Shown: piece after piece, positions 1 through 6,263 of the stretch
Layout of the letters: each line of letters begins with the position of its first letter
Position numbering within the stretch: the first letter of the stretch is position 1
DNA from: JANYCD01 sp043738385
GTDB lineage: Bacteria > Pseudomonadota > Gammaproteobacteria > Burkholderiales > Rhodocyclaceae
Assembly (NCBI GenBank): GCA_043738385.1
Contig: JAYUGL010000017.1
Location: 1-7,798 of the forward strand
Length of the DNA: 7,798 nucleotides
Direction: 5' to 3'
Notes under the pieces: generated by a model
What the model was told of the DNA's origin: nothing
What the model saw: the letters and a program-made list of their open reading frames with translations, nothing else
Databases searched by the model: none
Position numbers and translations under genes: made by a program

Positions 1-25
1 ATGCGCAGGGCACCATAGAATAACG

Positions 26-63
26 AGCCGGCAAGGGCCTGACGGGCCCGCGCCGGCTTTTTT
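26..63 (+). terminator. Rho-independent terminator of the gene upstream of pnp
   Basis: Outer arms AGCCGGC (26-32) and GCCGGCT (52-58) pair perfectly. An inner stem pairs GGGCC (35-39) with GGCCC (45-49), and six T's follow (58-63). Bases 1-25 are presumably the very end of the upstream gene. One reading frame ends with TAA at 21-23 and another with TAG at 16-18, and neither gives the usual C-terminus of ribosomal protein S15, whose gene rpsO commonly precedes pnp. The upstream gene is therefore not identified. No convincing separate pnp promoter is visible, so pnp may depend on read-through of this terminator or on a promoter outside the window. Confidence 0.85.
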
Positions 64-66
64 CTT

Positions 67-83
67 GACGCGATTGTCGCGTC
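67..83 (+). promoter_or_regulatory. Short perfect hairpin in the pnp leader
   Basis: GACGCGA (67-73) and TCGCGTC (77-83) are exact inverted repeats with a 3-base loop. The hairpin ends 10 bases before the Shine-Dalgarno of pnp. In E. coli, pnp mRNA is autoregulated through a leader stem-loop cut by RNase III and then handled by PNPase. This hairpin is placed where such control could act, but it is much shorter than a typical RNase III substrate, so the regulatory role is inference. Confidence 0.5.
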
Positions 84-93
84 GGATAAAAAC

Positions 94-100
94 AGAGAGG
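94..100 (+). promoter_or_regulatory. pnp: Ribosome binding site fixing the GTG start of pnp
   Basis: AGAGAGG lies 8 bases before GTG at 109-111. This supports the GTG as the initiator, with no ATG nearby in the same frame. Starting here puts the catalytic residues at the same numbers as in E. coli PNPase. Confidence 0.8.
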
Positions 101-108
101 AATTTGCA

Positions 109-2220
109 GTGCTGACATCGACAAAAAAAAGTTTTAGCTACGGCGCCCACACAGTTACCCTGGAAACCGGGGAAATCGCCCGTCAGGCCGGCGGAGCAGT
201 GCTGGTGAGCATGGGTGATACCGTGGTGCTAGCCACCGTGGTGGCTGCCAAGGAAGCCAAACCCGGTCAGGATTTTTTTCCGCTGACCGTCGACTACATT
301 GAAAAAACTTATGCCGCAGGCCGGATTCCCGGCGGTTTTTTCAAACGTGAAGGGCGTCCGTCAGAAAAAGAGACCTTGACCTGCCGTCTCATCGACCGTC
401 CATTGCGCCCACTGTTTCGGGACAGTTTTTACAACGAAGTCCAGATCGTGTGTATGGTGATGTCCTGCAATCCCGAAGTGGATCCGGATATCCCTGCACT
501 GATCGGCGCTTCCGCCGCACTGTCCATATCCGGCATCCCGTTCAACGGGCCGATTGGCGCCGCGCGCGTCGGTTACATCAATGGCCAGTACGTCCTTAAT
601 CCGACCAAGACCCAGTTGCTCGAAACGCAACTTGACCTGGTTGTTGCCGGCACCGCTGCTGCTGTGCTGATGGTGGAATCCGAAGCCAAGGAATTGTCGG
701 AAGAAATCATGCTCGGCGCCGTGGTATTCGGCCATGAGCAGATGCGTGTGGCGATCAGCGCGATCAATGAGCTGGTCGAAGCCGCCGGCAAACCTGATTG
801 GGATTGGAAACCCGCGGCAAAAGACGAAGCCATGATCGCCAGGGTGGCCGAATTGGCCGAGACCGAGATGCGCGAAGCCTATCTCGTCACCAGCAAGCAG
901 GCGCGTACGCACAAGACCCGCGAGATCGCCGCCAGGGTGATCGCGACGTTGACGCAAGGCGACAATCCGCCCGATACCAACCACATCAAGAACATCCTGT
1001 TTGACCTGGAAGCGAAGATCGTACGTACCCAGATCCTCAACGGCGAACCCCGTATCGACGGTCGCGACACGCGCACGGTGCGTCCCATCACCATTCGTAA
1101 CGGTGTATTGCCGCGTACGCACGGCTCGGCCTTGTTCACGCGTGGCGAGACGCAAGCCATCGTGGTTGCGACGCTTGGTACCGGGCGTGACGAACAGATC
1201 ATCGATGCGCTGCAAGGCGAGTATCGCGAGCGCTTTTTGCTTCATTACAACATGCCGCCTTATGCGACCGGCGAGACGGGTCGCGTCGGCACGCCCAAAC
1301 GCCGCGAGATTGGCCACGGCCGCCTCGCCAAGCGCGCCATCGCTGCGGTATTGCCCAGCCCGGAAGACTTTGCCTACAGCATGCGTGTGGTCTCGGAGAT
1401 CACCGAGTCCAATGGTTCTTCTTCGATGGCCTCGGTGTGTGGCGGCTCGCTGGCGCTCATGGACGCGGGCGTCCCGCTCAAGTCTCATGTGGCGGGCATC
1501 GCCATGGGCCTGATCAAGGAAGGCAATCGTTTCGCCGTGCTCACCGATATTCTCGGCGACGAGGATCATCTCGGCGACATGGATTTCAAGGTGGCGGGCA
1601 CCGAAATCGGCGTCACGGCCTTGCAGATGGATATCAAGATCCAGGGCATCACCAAGGAAATCATGCAGGTAGCGCTGGCTCAAGCCAGTGAGGCTCGCCT
1701 GCATATCCTCGGGCTGATGAAGCAATCCATGACCGGTGCGCGTTCCGACGTTTCGGCTTACGCGCCGCGCATGATCACCATCAAGATCAATCCCGAGAAG
1801 ATTCGCGACGTGATCGGCAAGGGTGGTGCGGTCATCCGTGGGCTGACCGAAGAGACCGGCTGCGTCATCGATATCGGCGACGATGGCAACATCACCATTT
1901 CCTCGGTTAATGCGGATGCCGCACAAGTGGCGAAGAAGCGCATCGAAGACATCACGGCAGAGGTAGAGGTGGGGCGTATTTACGAAGGCACGGTGCTTCG
2001 TCTGCTCGACTTCGGCGCTATCGTTCAACTGCTGCCGGGCAAGGATGGCTTGCTGCATATCTCGCAGATCGCCAACGAGCGTGTCAACGCGGTGGCCGAT
2101 TATCTCAAGGAGGGACAGATGGTCAAGGTCAAGGTCATCGAGACCGACGACAAGGGCCGTGTGCGCTTGTCCATGAAGGCTGTTAACGCGGAGCCTGTTG
2201 CGACGGAACCAGCGCAATAA
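109..2220 (+). CDS. pnp: Polynucleotide phosphorylase (PNPase)
   Basis: This is the 3'-to-5' exoribonuclease that uses phosphate to degrade RNA to nucleoside diphosphates and can run in reverse to add tails. It normally forms a trimeric ring and joins the degradosome. The 703-residue product is full length (E. coli 711). Domain order is RNase PH-like 1 (about 15-145), a helical linker, RNase PH-like 2 (about 325-545), KH (about 553-612, VIGKGG at 568-573) and S1 (about 622-692). Arg398-Arg399, Asp486, Asp492 and Lys494, the known catalytic or phosphate-site residues, are present at E. coli numbering. The RNA-gripping loop reads FFKR at 77-80, where E. coli has FFRR. Translation starts at GTG. 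The TAA stop is followed at once by the 12-base palindrome CCGGGTACCCGG and then by the shared terminator. Confidence 0.98.
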   Translation: MLTSTKKSFSYGAHTVTLETGEIARQAGGAVLVSMGDTVVLATVVAAKEAKPGQDFFPLTVDYIEKTYAAGRIPGGFFKREGRPSEKETLTCRLIDRPLRPLFRDSFYNEVQIVCMVMSCNPEVDPDIPALIGASAALSISGIPFNGPIGAARVGYINGQYVLNPTKTQLLETQLDLVVAGTAAAVLMVESEAKELSEEIMLGAVVFGHEQMRVAISAINELVEAAGKPDWDWKPAAKDEAMIARVAELAETEMREAYLVTSKQARTHKTREIAARVIATLTQGDNPPDTNHIKNILFDLEAKIVRTQILNGEPRIDGRDTRTVRPITIRNGVLPRTHGSALFTRGETQAIVVATLGTGRDEQIIDALQGEYRERFLLHYNMPPYATGETGRVGTPKRREIGHGRLAKRAIAAVLPSPEDFAYSMRVVSEITESNGSSSMASVCGGSLALMDAGVPLKSHVAGIAMGLIKEGNRFAVLTDILGDEDHLGDMDFKVAGTEIGVTALQMDIKIQGITKEIMQVALAQASEARLHILGLMKQSMTGARSDVSAYAPRMITIKINPEKIRDVIGKGGAVIRGLTEETGCVIDIGDDGNITISSVNADAAQVAKKRIEDITAEVEVGRIYEGTVLRLLDFGAIVQLLPGKDGLLHISQIANERVNAVADYLKEGQMVKVKVIETDDKGRVRLSMKAVNAEPVATEPAQ

Positions 2221-2236
2221 CCGGGTACCCGGAAAG

Positions 2237-2265
2237 AAAAAAAGGACGCCGAGGCGTCCTTTTTT
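2237..2265. terminator. Bidirectional terminator between convergent pnp and dksA
   Basis: AGGACGCC (2243-2250) pairs with GGCGTCCT (2253-2260) around a very tight centre, so the innermost pair probably opens. Seven A's (2237-2243) precede it and six T's (2260-2265) follow. The symmetry gives a stem plus U-tract in both directions, serving pnp on the plus strand and dksA on the minus strand. It begins 17 bases after the pnp stop and ends 22 bases after the dksA stop. Confidence 0.93.
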
Positions 2266-2287
2266 ATTGTTTTAACAGCGTGGCAAA

Positions 2288-2716
2288 TTACTTTGCGACC
2301 TGCTTCTCTCTCATCTCCTCCAGCGTCTTGCAATCGATACAGAGCTTCGCGGTAGGCCGCGCCTCAAGGCGTTTGAGGCCGATTTCGACGCCGCAGCCAT
2401 CACAGTAGCCATATTCGCCGCCTTCGATGCGGCTGAGCGATTCGTCAACTTTCTTGATCAGCTTGCGCTCGCGATCCCGGTTGCGTAATTCAAGCGCGAT
2501 GTCGGACTCCTGGCTGGCGCGATCATTGGGATCGGCGAAGACGGTAGCCTCGTCTTGCATCGTATGAACGGTGCGCTCAATGTCTTCCAGCATCTCATCC
2601 TTTAGCGCAGTGAGGATTGCCCGGAAATGCGCCAGTTGTTTGGCGTTCATGTATTCCTCGCCCTTCTTGGCATGATAGGGCGGAAATTGTTTCTTGTGCA
2701 GAAGATCTTCAGCCAT
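2288..2716 (-). CDS. dksA: RNA polymerase-binding transcription factor DksA
   Basis: DksA binds in the RNA polymerase secondary channel and, with ppGpp, lowers stable RNA transcription and raises amino-acid gene transcription. The 142-residue product has the expected coiled coil (about 25-100). The loop DPNDRAS carries Asp62, Asp65 and Ala67, matching the functional Asp71, Asp74 and Ala76 of E. coli. The C4 zinc finger is complete: Cys105 and Cys108, then Cys126 and Cys129. ELRNRDRERKLIKK and RLEARPTA are near-identical to the family. The N-terminus is about 9 residues shorter than in E. coli. The ATG at 2716 has no clear Shine-Dalgarno, whereas an internal ATG at 2650 has GAGGA 4 bases upstream. 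I prefer 2716 because the intervening GEEYMN is conserved protein sequence. It converges on pnp and is divergent from the tRNA cluster. Confidence 0.96.
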   Translation of the reverse strand: MAEDLLHKKQFPPYHAKKGEEYMNAKQLAHFRAILTALKDEMLEDIERTVHTMQDEATVFADPNDRASQESDIALELRNRDRERKLIKKVDESLSRIEGGEYGYCDGCGVEIGLKRLEARPTAKLCIDCKTLEEMREKQVAK

Positions 2717-2750
2717 CGGTTGTTGTTCGTCGTAGGGAAGAAAGGGGGGA

Positions 2751-2779
2751 TTTATAAACGAAAGGGCAGCGTCTCGCAA
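2751..2779 (-). promoter_or_regulatory. dksA: Sigma70-type promoter of dksA
   Basis: Read on the minus strand, TTGCGA (2779-2774) and TATAAA (2756-2751) are separated by exactly 17 bases. Transcription would begin near 2744, leaving a leader of about 28 bases. The bases after the -10 box are TCCCCCC, a C-rich discriminator of the kind sensitive to DksA and ppGpp. Negative autoregulation, known for E. coli dksA, is a reasonable inference. Confidence 0.75.
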
Positions 2780-2861
2780 GCGGGAATTTGATTTGGCGGA
2801 GGCAAATCGCCGCAATGTCCGACTTGTGGCAAACAAACAGCTTGTTCTGGTCCCGGAAAAT

Positions 2862-2890
2862 TTGACCCAAAGGGCAGGCACGGCTAAAAT
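2862..2890 (+). promoter_or_regulatory. Promoter of the tRNA-Pro/Arg(/His) cluster
   Basis: TTGACC (2862-2867), a 17-base spacer and TAAAAT (2885-2890) form a near-consensus sigma70 promoter. The discriminator that follows is CCGCCCC, the GC-rich type typical of stable RNA promoters under stringent control. Transcription would start near 2897, only about 5 bases before tRNA-Pro. It is divergent from the dksA promoter; the two -35 boxes are 82 bases apart. Confidence 0.85.
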
Positions 2891-2901
2891 CCGCCCCACC
2901 T

Positions 2902-2978
2902 CGGGGTGTAGCGCAGCCCGGTAGCGCGCTTGCTTTGGGAGCAAGATGTCGAGAGTTCGAATCCCTCCACCCCGACCA
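2902..2978 (+). tRNA. tRNA-Pro (anticodon UGG)
   Basis: All four arms fold. The acceptor pairs CGGGGTG with CACCCCG, the D stem pairs GCGC with GCGC, and the anticodon stem pairs CTTGC with GCAAG around TTTGGGA (anticodon TGG at 2936-2938). The T loop is TTCGAAT, and A plus an encoded CCA end the gene. It reads CCA and, by wobble, other Pro codons. One oddity: the T stem GAGAG / CCCTC has an A-C mismatch (2954 with 2964). Confidence 0.97.
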
Positions 2979-3002
2979 ATCCCTGCCCTGTGTTCCAGAC
3001 AA

Positions 3003-3079
3003 CTGCCCGTAGCTCAACCGGATAGAGCACCGGCCTTCTAAGCCGGGGGTTGCAGATTCGATTTCTGCCGGGCAGGCCA
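3003..3079 (+). tRNA. tRNA-Arg (anticodon UCU)
   Basis: The acceptor pairs CTGCCCG with CGGGCAG, the D stem GCTC with GAGC, the anticodon stem CCGGC with GCCGG and the T stem GCAGA with TCTGC. The anticodon TCT is at 3037-3039 in the loop CTTCTAA, so it decodes AGA. The discriminator is G and CCA is encoded (3077-3079). It begins 24 bases after tRNA-Pro with no terminator between them, so the two are probably one transcript. Confidence 0.97.
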
Positions 3080-3128
3080 TCCGTTAAGTCGCAGATGGTG
3101 CGCCATGCCAGTGCTGCTGCTGTTTTAC

Positions 3129-3157
3129 TGGAATAAGCACGAAAAATTTTGTATGAT
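3129..3157 (+). promoter_or_regulatory. Possible separate promoter for tRNA-His
   Basis: TATGAT (3152-3157) is a good -10 box and is followed by a GC-rich stretch (GCGAACCCGCCC) like a stable RNA discriminator. The best -35 at 17-base spacing is TGGAAT (3129-3134), which is weak. The 148-base gap between tRNA-Arg and tRNA-His makes a second promoter plausible. No terminator closes tRNA-Arg, so read-through from the first promoter could also supply tRNA-His. The remaining spacer holds small GC hairpins (for example CCCG/CGGG around 3199-3211) and no gene I can support. Confidence 0.4.
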
Positions 3158-3227
3158 GCGAACCCGCCCTGTCCAATTGAGGGCGCGGGCAGTCAAGTCC
3201 CGTCACGCGGGCAAAGGTTTCAACGGC

Positions 3228-3304
3228 GGTGGCCGTAGCTCAGCTGGTAGAGTCCTGGATTGTGATTCCAGTCGTCGTGGGTTCGAGTCCCATCGGTCAC
3301 CCCA
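3228..3304 (+). tRNA. tRNA-His (anticodon GUG)
   Basis: The acceptor pairs GTGGCCG (3229-3235) with CGGTCAC (3294-3300), with one G-U pair. The encoded extra G at 3228 faces C73 at 3301, the identity element of histidine tRNA. The anticodon stem CTGGA / TCCAG encloses TTGTGAT with GTG at 3262-3264. The T arm is GTGGG TTCGAGT CCCAT and CCA is encoded at 3302-3304. It is the last gene of the tRNA cluster, before the long terminator. Confidence 0.97.
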
Positions 3305-3316
3305 AATAATGACACA

Positions 3317-3360
3317 AAACAAAAATGGCCCGGAGGTAACCTTCCGGGCCATTTTTGTTT
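3317..3360. terminator. Bidirectional terminator, tRNA cluster and LLM oxidoreductase gene
   Basis: An exact 18-bp inverted repeat (3317-3334 with 3343-3360) surrounds an 8-base centre. The GC core TGGCCCGGA / TCCGGGCCA is flanked by A-rich and T-rich ends. It acts as stem plus U-tract on both strands, ending tRNA-His transcription on the plus strand and the flavin monooxygenase transcript on the minus strand. Confidence 0.93.
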
Positions 3361-3400
3361 AACCGGCGTCCTGCGAAAGGCCGGGGAAAAACAGCGTCAT

Positions 3401-4549
3401 CTATCGCGCTGGCCCACCGAGTTCTGGCGGCAGCGGCGCCGGAAAGTCGCGGCCCATGTAGCGCTGCTCTTTTCTCCCAACCTCCAGGCCACTCAATCGC
3501 GGCATGACGTAGCGGGCAAACAGTTCAAGCGAGCGGCGCTTTTCCTGTTGCAGAACCCAGTCGCGGTTGTTGATGATCAGCGTTCCGAAGCCTCCCACCT
3601 CTTCATAAAGATGGTGGATCTGGTCAACGCATTCCTGCGGATTGCCGACAATCCACTGCACGTTTTTTGCCATGTACTCAAGGTCGACTTTTTCATCCGG
3701 ATCGTTGATGTCAATTTTCATGAACGGCCGAAGACCGACCTTGAACAGGTAGGTGTCATAGGAGTTGGCAACACCGGCGCGAATCTCGTCCAGCGCAGCC
3801 TCGCGTCCCTTCGGGTGGACATAGCACTCGCGCACGATTTTCCAATTACGGCGCGCTTCGAGCGGATCGCGGCCGGCTGCCTCTGCTGCGGACGACATGG
3901 CTTTCCCCATGTCGCACAGTGAGGGGGCCGGGTTATTGGTGAACTTGGGGGGCGTGAAGTAGATGCTCAGCGCATCCCAGCCGTGCTTGCCACAATACTC
4001 ATAGGTACTGAGGCTGGTCAGTCCGGCCATGCCGAAATGGGGATCCTTGCCTTTATAAGGTCCGATCATCAGTTTGCGATTTTCGCCCTTGTAGTGGCGG
4101 CCGTTCCAGCTCTGTGGCTCACGCGAAGTGAGCAACTTGCGGATAATTTCAATCGACTCATCCAGGCGGGGACGCGCCTCTTCGCGCGGCAAATTGAACA
4201 ATGCATAGTCGCTGGGTAGCGCCCCTCCGCCAAATCCGTAGATCAATCGGCCCTTGATCATGTTGTCCAGATACGCCATGCGTTCAGCGACCAGGAATGG
4301 ATCGTTGTGATAGGGCAGGTTAATAACGCCGGTTCCCAGCTTGATGCGCTTGGTCATGGCAGCCGCCATCGCGATCATGATTTCCGGGCTGGGTACCGGT
4401 TCATAGTTGTCCGAGTGATGTTCACCAATCCAGAATTCGTCAAAACCAAGATTTTCCGCATTGACAACTTCTTCCAGATCCTGATGCCAGGATACGTGCC
4501 AGTTATCCCATGGAAAGTGCTCCGGCATCATGAATAGTCCAAATTCCAT
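3401..4549 (-). CDS. LLM class flavin-dependent oxidoreductase (bacterial luciferase-like)
   Basis: The 382-residue product is a luciferase-like TIM-barrel monooxygenase, a family that uses reduced FMN made by a separate reductase plus O2 to oxygenate a substrate. Family marks are the first strand MEFGLFMMPEH (1-11), WIGEHH (40-45, the EHH of LuxA-like proteins), LGTGVINLPYHNDP (71-84), ERMAYLDNMIKGR (89-101) with the glycine-rich GFGGG (105-109), and C-terminal VGNPQECVDQI (301-311). Full length; no signal peptide or membrane segment. GGAG lies 8 bases before the ATG. It is the last gene of the minus-strand block, 108 bases after the dehydrogenase gene. No second luciferase subunit or flavin reductase is in the window. 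Substrate unknown: ring, terpene and aldehyde oxygenases all belong to this family, so light emission is not implied. Confidence 0.9.
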   Translation of the reverse strand: MEFGLFMMPEHFPWDNWHVSWHQDLEEVVNAENLGFDEFWIGEHHSDNYEPVPSPEIMIAMAAAMTKRIKLGTGVINLPYHNDPFLVAERMAYLDNMIKGRLIYGFGGGALPSDYALFNLPREEARPRLDESIEIIRKLLTSREPQSWNGRHYKGENRKLMIGPYKGKDPHFGMAGLTSLSTYEYCGKHGWDALSIYFTPPKFTNNPAPSLCDMGKAMSSAAEAAGRDPLEARRNWKIVRECYVHPKGREAALDEIRAGVANSYDTYLFKVGLRPFMKIDINDPDEKVDLEYMAKNVQWIVGNPQECVDQIHHLYEEVGGFGTLIINNRDWVLQQEKRRSLELFARYVMPRLSGLEVGRKEQRYMGRDFPAPLPPELGGPAR

Positions 4550-4609
4550 ATCAGCTTCTCCAGTAGTGACTTATGTTGATGTGATCGAATTTAAAGTGTC
4601 GCGCGATTT

Positions 4610-4634
4610 CCGTTGCACGAATGCTGCTGCATGG
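4610..4634 (-). promoter_or_regulatory. Candidate operator upstream of the LLM gene
   Basis: On the minus strand this 25-base element reads CCATGCAG, then CAGCAT, then TCGTGCAACGG. Its two ends match the dyad upstream of the aldehyde dehydrogenase gene (6155-6184) with single-base indels. The half-sites ATGCA and TGCAA form an imperfect inverted pair. It lies 61 bases upstream of the LLM start, a sensible place for an activator or repressor. The role is inference from the shared pattern; no sure promoter was found in this 108-base spacer. Confidence 0.4.
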
Positions 4635-4657
4635 TTGCCGAATTGAATTGAGTTCGA

Positions 4658-6112
4658 TTAAAGCTTGATGCAGATGTTTCGCAGCTCGGTGTAAAACTCA
4701 AGCGAGTGAACGCCACCCTCGCGGCCAATGCCGGATTGCTTGGCGCCGCCGAACGGCGTGCGCATGTCGCGCAGGAACCAGCTGTTCACCCAGACAACGC
4801 CAACCTCGATGCGCCGGGCGACGCGATGGGCACGTTGCAGGTTGGTGGTCCAGATCGCGGAGGCGAGACCATAGGGGGTGTCGTTGGCACGTCGGATCAC
4901 CTCTTCCTCGCTATCGAACGGGGTGACGTGGCAGCAAGGGCCGAAGATTTCCTCACGGCACACTGTCGCAGAGTCGGGCAATCCGGTCCATATCGTCGGC
5001 TGTACCCAGCAGCCTTCGCTCAGTGCGTCGGGCATGGCCGGCACGCCACCACCGGTGACGACGGTGGCGCCTTCCTCCTTGGCCTTGCGGTAGTAGGACA
5101 ATACCTTGGTCTGGTGTTCCTTCGAGATCAGCGGCCCCATCCCTGTCGCCGGGTCTGAGGGGATGCCAATCTTTATCGCTTCTGCGCCAACCTTCAGGGC
5201 GGCGACGAATTTGTCGAAAATCGGCCGTTCGACATAGACGCGTTCGGTGCCGAGGCACACCTGACCACAGTTGAGAAAGCATGAGCGCAGCGTACCTTCG
5301 ACCGCCGCATCAAAATCGGCATCGGCAAAAATGATCGCGGCATTCTTGCCGCCCATCTCCAGCGAAACCGGCCGCGCGCCATCGGCAGCTGCCTTCATGA
5401 TGGCGGCGCCGGTGCGGGTCTCCCCGGTAAAGGTGATCGCATTCACTCCGGGGTGGGTGGTGAGAAATTCTCCTGCCGAATTGGGTCCGAAACCGTGCAC
5501 CACGTTGTAAACCCCATTTGGAATTCCGACGTGTTTCATGACGGCGGCCAGCAGGGTTGTGGTTTGCGGCGTCTCTTCCGAAGGCTTCACGATCACGGTG
5601 TTGCCGCAGGCAAGCGCCGGGGCAACTTTCAGGGTTGTTACCAGCAGCGGAAAATTCCACGGGCAAATTGCGGCAATCACGCCGACCGGACTGCGTACCG
5701 CATAGTTCAATGCGCCGCGGCCATCCGGTGTTTCCTGTTCGAACAATTCGGTGGGCAGGTTTCTCAACATATCCGCAAACGTCTTGAGGTTGATCGACGC
5801 TCTGGGAATATCAATCAGCCGGGCAAGGCTCATCGGCTTGCCGGTATCCGCGCATTCGGCTTCGAGAAACTGCTCGAAGCGGCGGGTGATCTCATTGGCG
5901 GCCGCGTAGATCAGTTCGATGCGCTCGGCGACTTTCAGTGTGCTCCAGGGGCCCGTCAGGGCGCGCCGCGCGGCGGCAACCGCGGCATCGACCTGAGCTT
6001 TCCCCGCTTCTGAAACCAACACCAGTGGCTTGTTATTGAGGGGTGAGCGTTTTTCAAATGTCTTCACGCCCTCGACGAACTCACCGTCGATGAAGTTTTT
6101 GATCAGTTCCAT
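4658..6112 (-). CDS. Aldehyde dehydrogenase, 2-hydroxymuconic/2-aminomuconic semialdehyde type
   Basis: This NAD(P)-dependent cytosolic dehydrogenase oxidises an aldehyde to its acid. The 484-residue product is full length, with Asn153 (PWNFP), Lys176 (VKPSEE), Glu252 (LEMGGKN), Cys286 as the nucleophile (NCGQVCLGTER) and Glu388 (EEIFGP). The C-terminal SWFLRDMRTPFGGAKQSG and GREGGVHSLEFYTEL, with DIPR at 101-104, are hallmarks of the DmpC/XylG and AmnC/NbaE branch. Those enzymes act on muconic semialdehydes after meta-cleavage of catechols or 2-aminophenols. Arg104 and Arg448/Arg451 probably bind the substrate carboxylate. No ring-cleavage dioxygenase or hydratase is in the window, so the true substrate is open. 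The ATG follows AAGG (7-base gap) and a GGAG only 2 bases away. It sits 151 bases downstream of the LuxC-like gene on the same strand. Confidence 0.93.
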   Translation of the reverse strand: MELIKNFIDGEFVEGVKTFEKRSPLNNKPLVLVSEAGKAQVDAAVAAARRALTGPWSTLKVAERIELIYAAANEITRRFEQFLEAECADTGKPMSLARLIDIPRASINLKTFADMLRNLPTELFEQETPDGRGALNYAVRSPVGVIAAICPWNFPLLVTTLKVAPALACGNTVIVKPSEETPQTTTLLAAVMKHVGIPNGVYNVVHGFGPNSAGEFLTTHPGVNAITFTGETRTGAAIMKAAADGARPVSLEMGGKNAAIIFADADFDAAVEGTLRSCFLNCGQVCLGTERVYVERPIFDKFVAALKVGAEAIKIGIPSDPATGMGPLISKEHQTKVLSYYRKAKEEGATVVTGGGVPAMPDALSEGCWVQPTIWTGLPDSATVCREEIFGPCCHVTPFDSEEEVIRRANDTPYGLASAIWTTNLQRAHRVARRIEVGVVWVNSWFLRDMRTPFGGAKQSGIGREGGVHSLEFYTELRNICIKL

Positions 6113-6154
6113 TTCTCCGCCTTAATCACGGCATGCGCCGCGCGTTGTCGTTCC

Positions 6155-6184
6155 GGTCCGATTGCAACGAGTCTGCATCGGACC
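6155..6184 (-). promoter_or_regulatory. Dyad upstream of the aldehyde dehydrogenase gene
   Basis: GGTCCGAT (6155-6162) and ATCGGACC (6177-6184) are exact 8-base inverted repeats. Pairing extends inward through GC with one bulged base. There is no T-tract, so it is not a terminator. It sits 42 bases before the ATG, and its core matches the element upstream of the LLM gene. The rest of the 151-base spacer (6113-6263) also holds GGTA TTT TACC (6218-6228) and an inverted pair TTAGGT (6195-6200) / ACCTAA (6226-6231). These could be further protein sites, and no gene is seen there. Confidence 0.5.
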
Positions 6185-6263
6185 ACTTTTCGTTTTAGGT
6201 GATTGACGCGACCAAAGGGTATTTTACCTAACTCACCGGTATTGCGTTGTCTCACCAGCGCGG

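Noticed and set aside
65..92. TTGACG-N16-TAAAAA as a pnp promoter
   Set aside because: The start would fall near base 99, within or next to the Shine-Dalgarno, leaving almost no leader. The -35 also overlaps the hairpin arm.
361..2217. A 618-codon open frame antisense to pnp
   Set aside because: It lies entirely opposite a clearly conserved gene, its translation shows no recognisable domain, and long antisense frames are common in GC-rich coding DNA.
2717..2944. N-terminal extension of dksA to an ATG at 2944
   Set aside because: It would run across the dksA promoter, the tRNA promoter and part of tRNA-Pro, and the added residues do not resemble DksA.
3284..3304. tRNA-His 3' end as an attachment site for an integrated island
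   Set aside because: No repeat of the tRNA 3' end, integrase gene or insertion sequence end is seen elsewhere in the window. Integration at this point cannot be supported.
3105..3362. An 85-codon plus-strand frame
   Set aside because: It spans the complete tRNA-His gene and most of the terminator hairpin.
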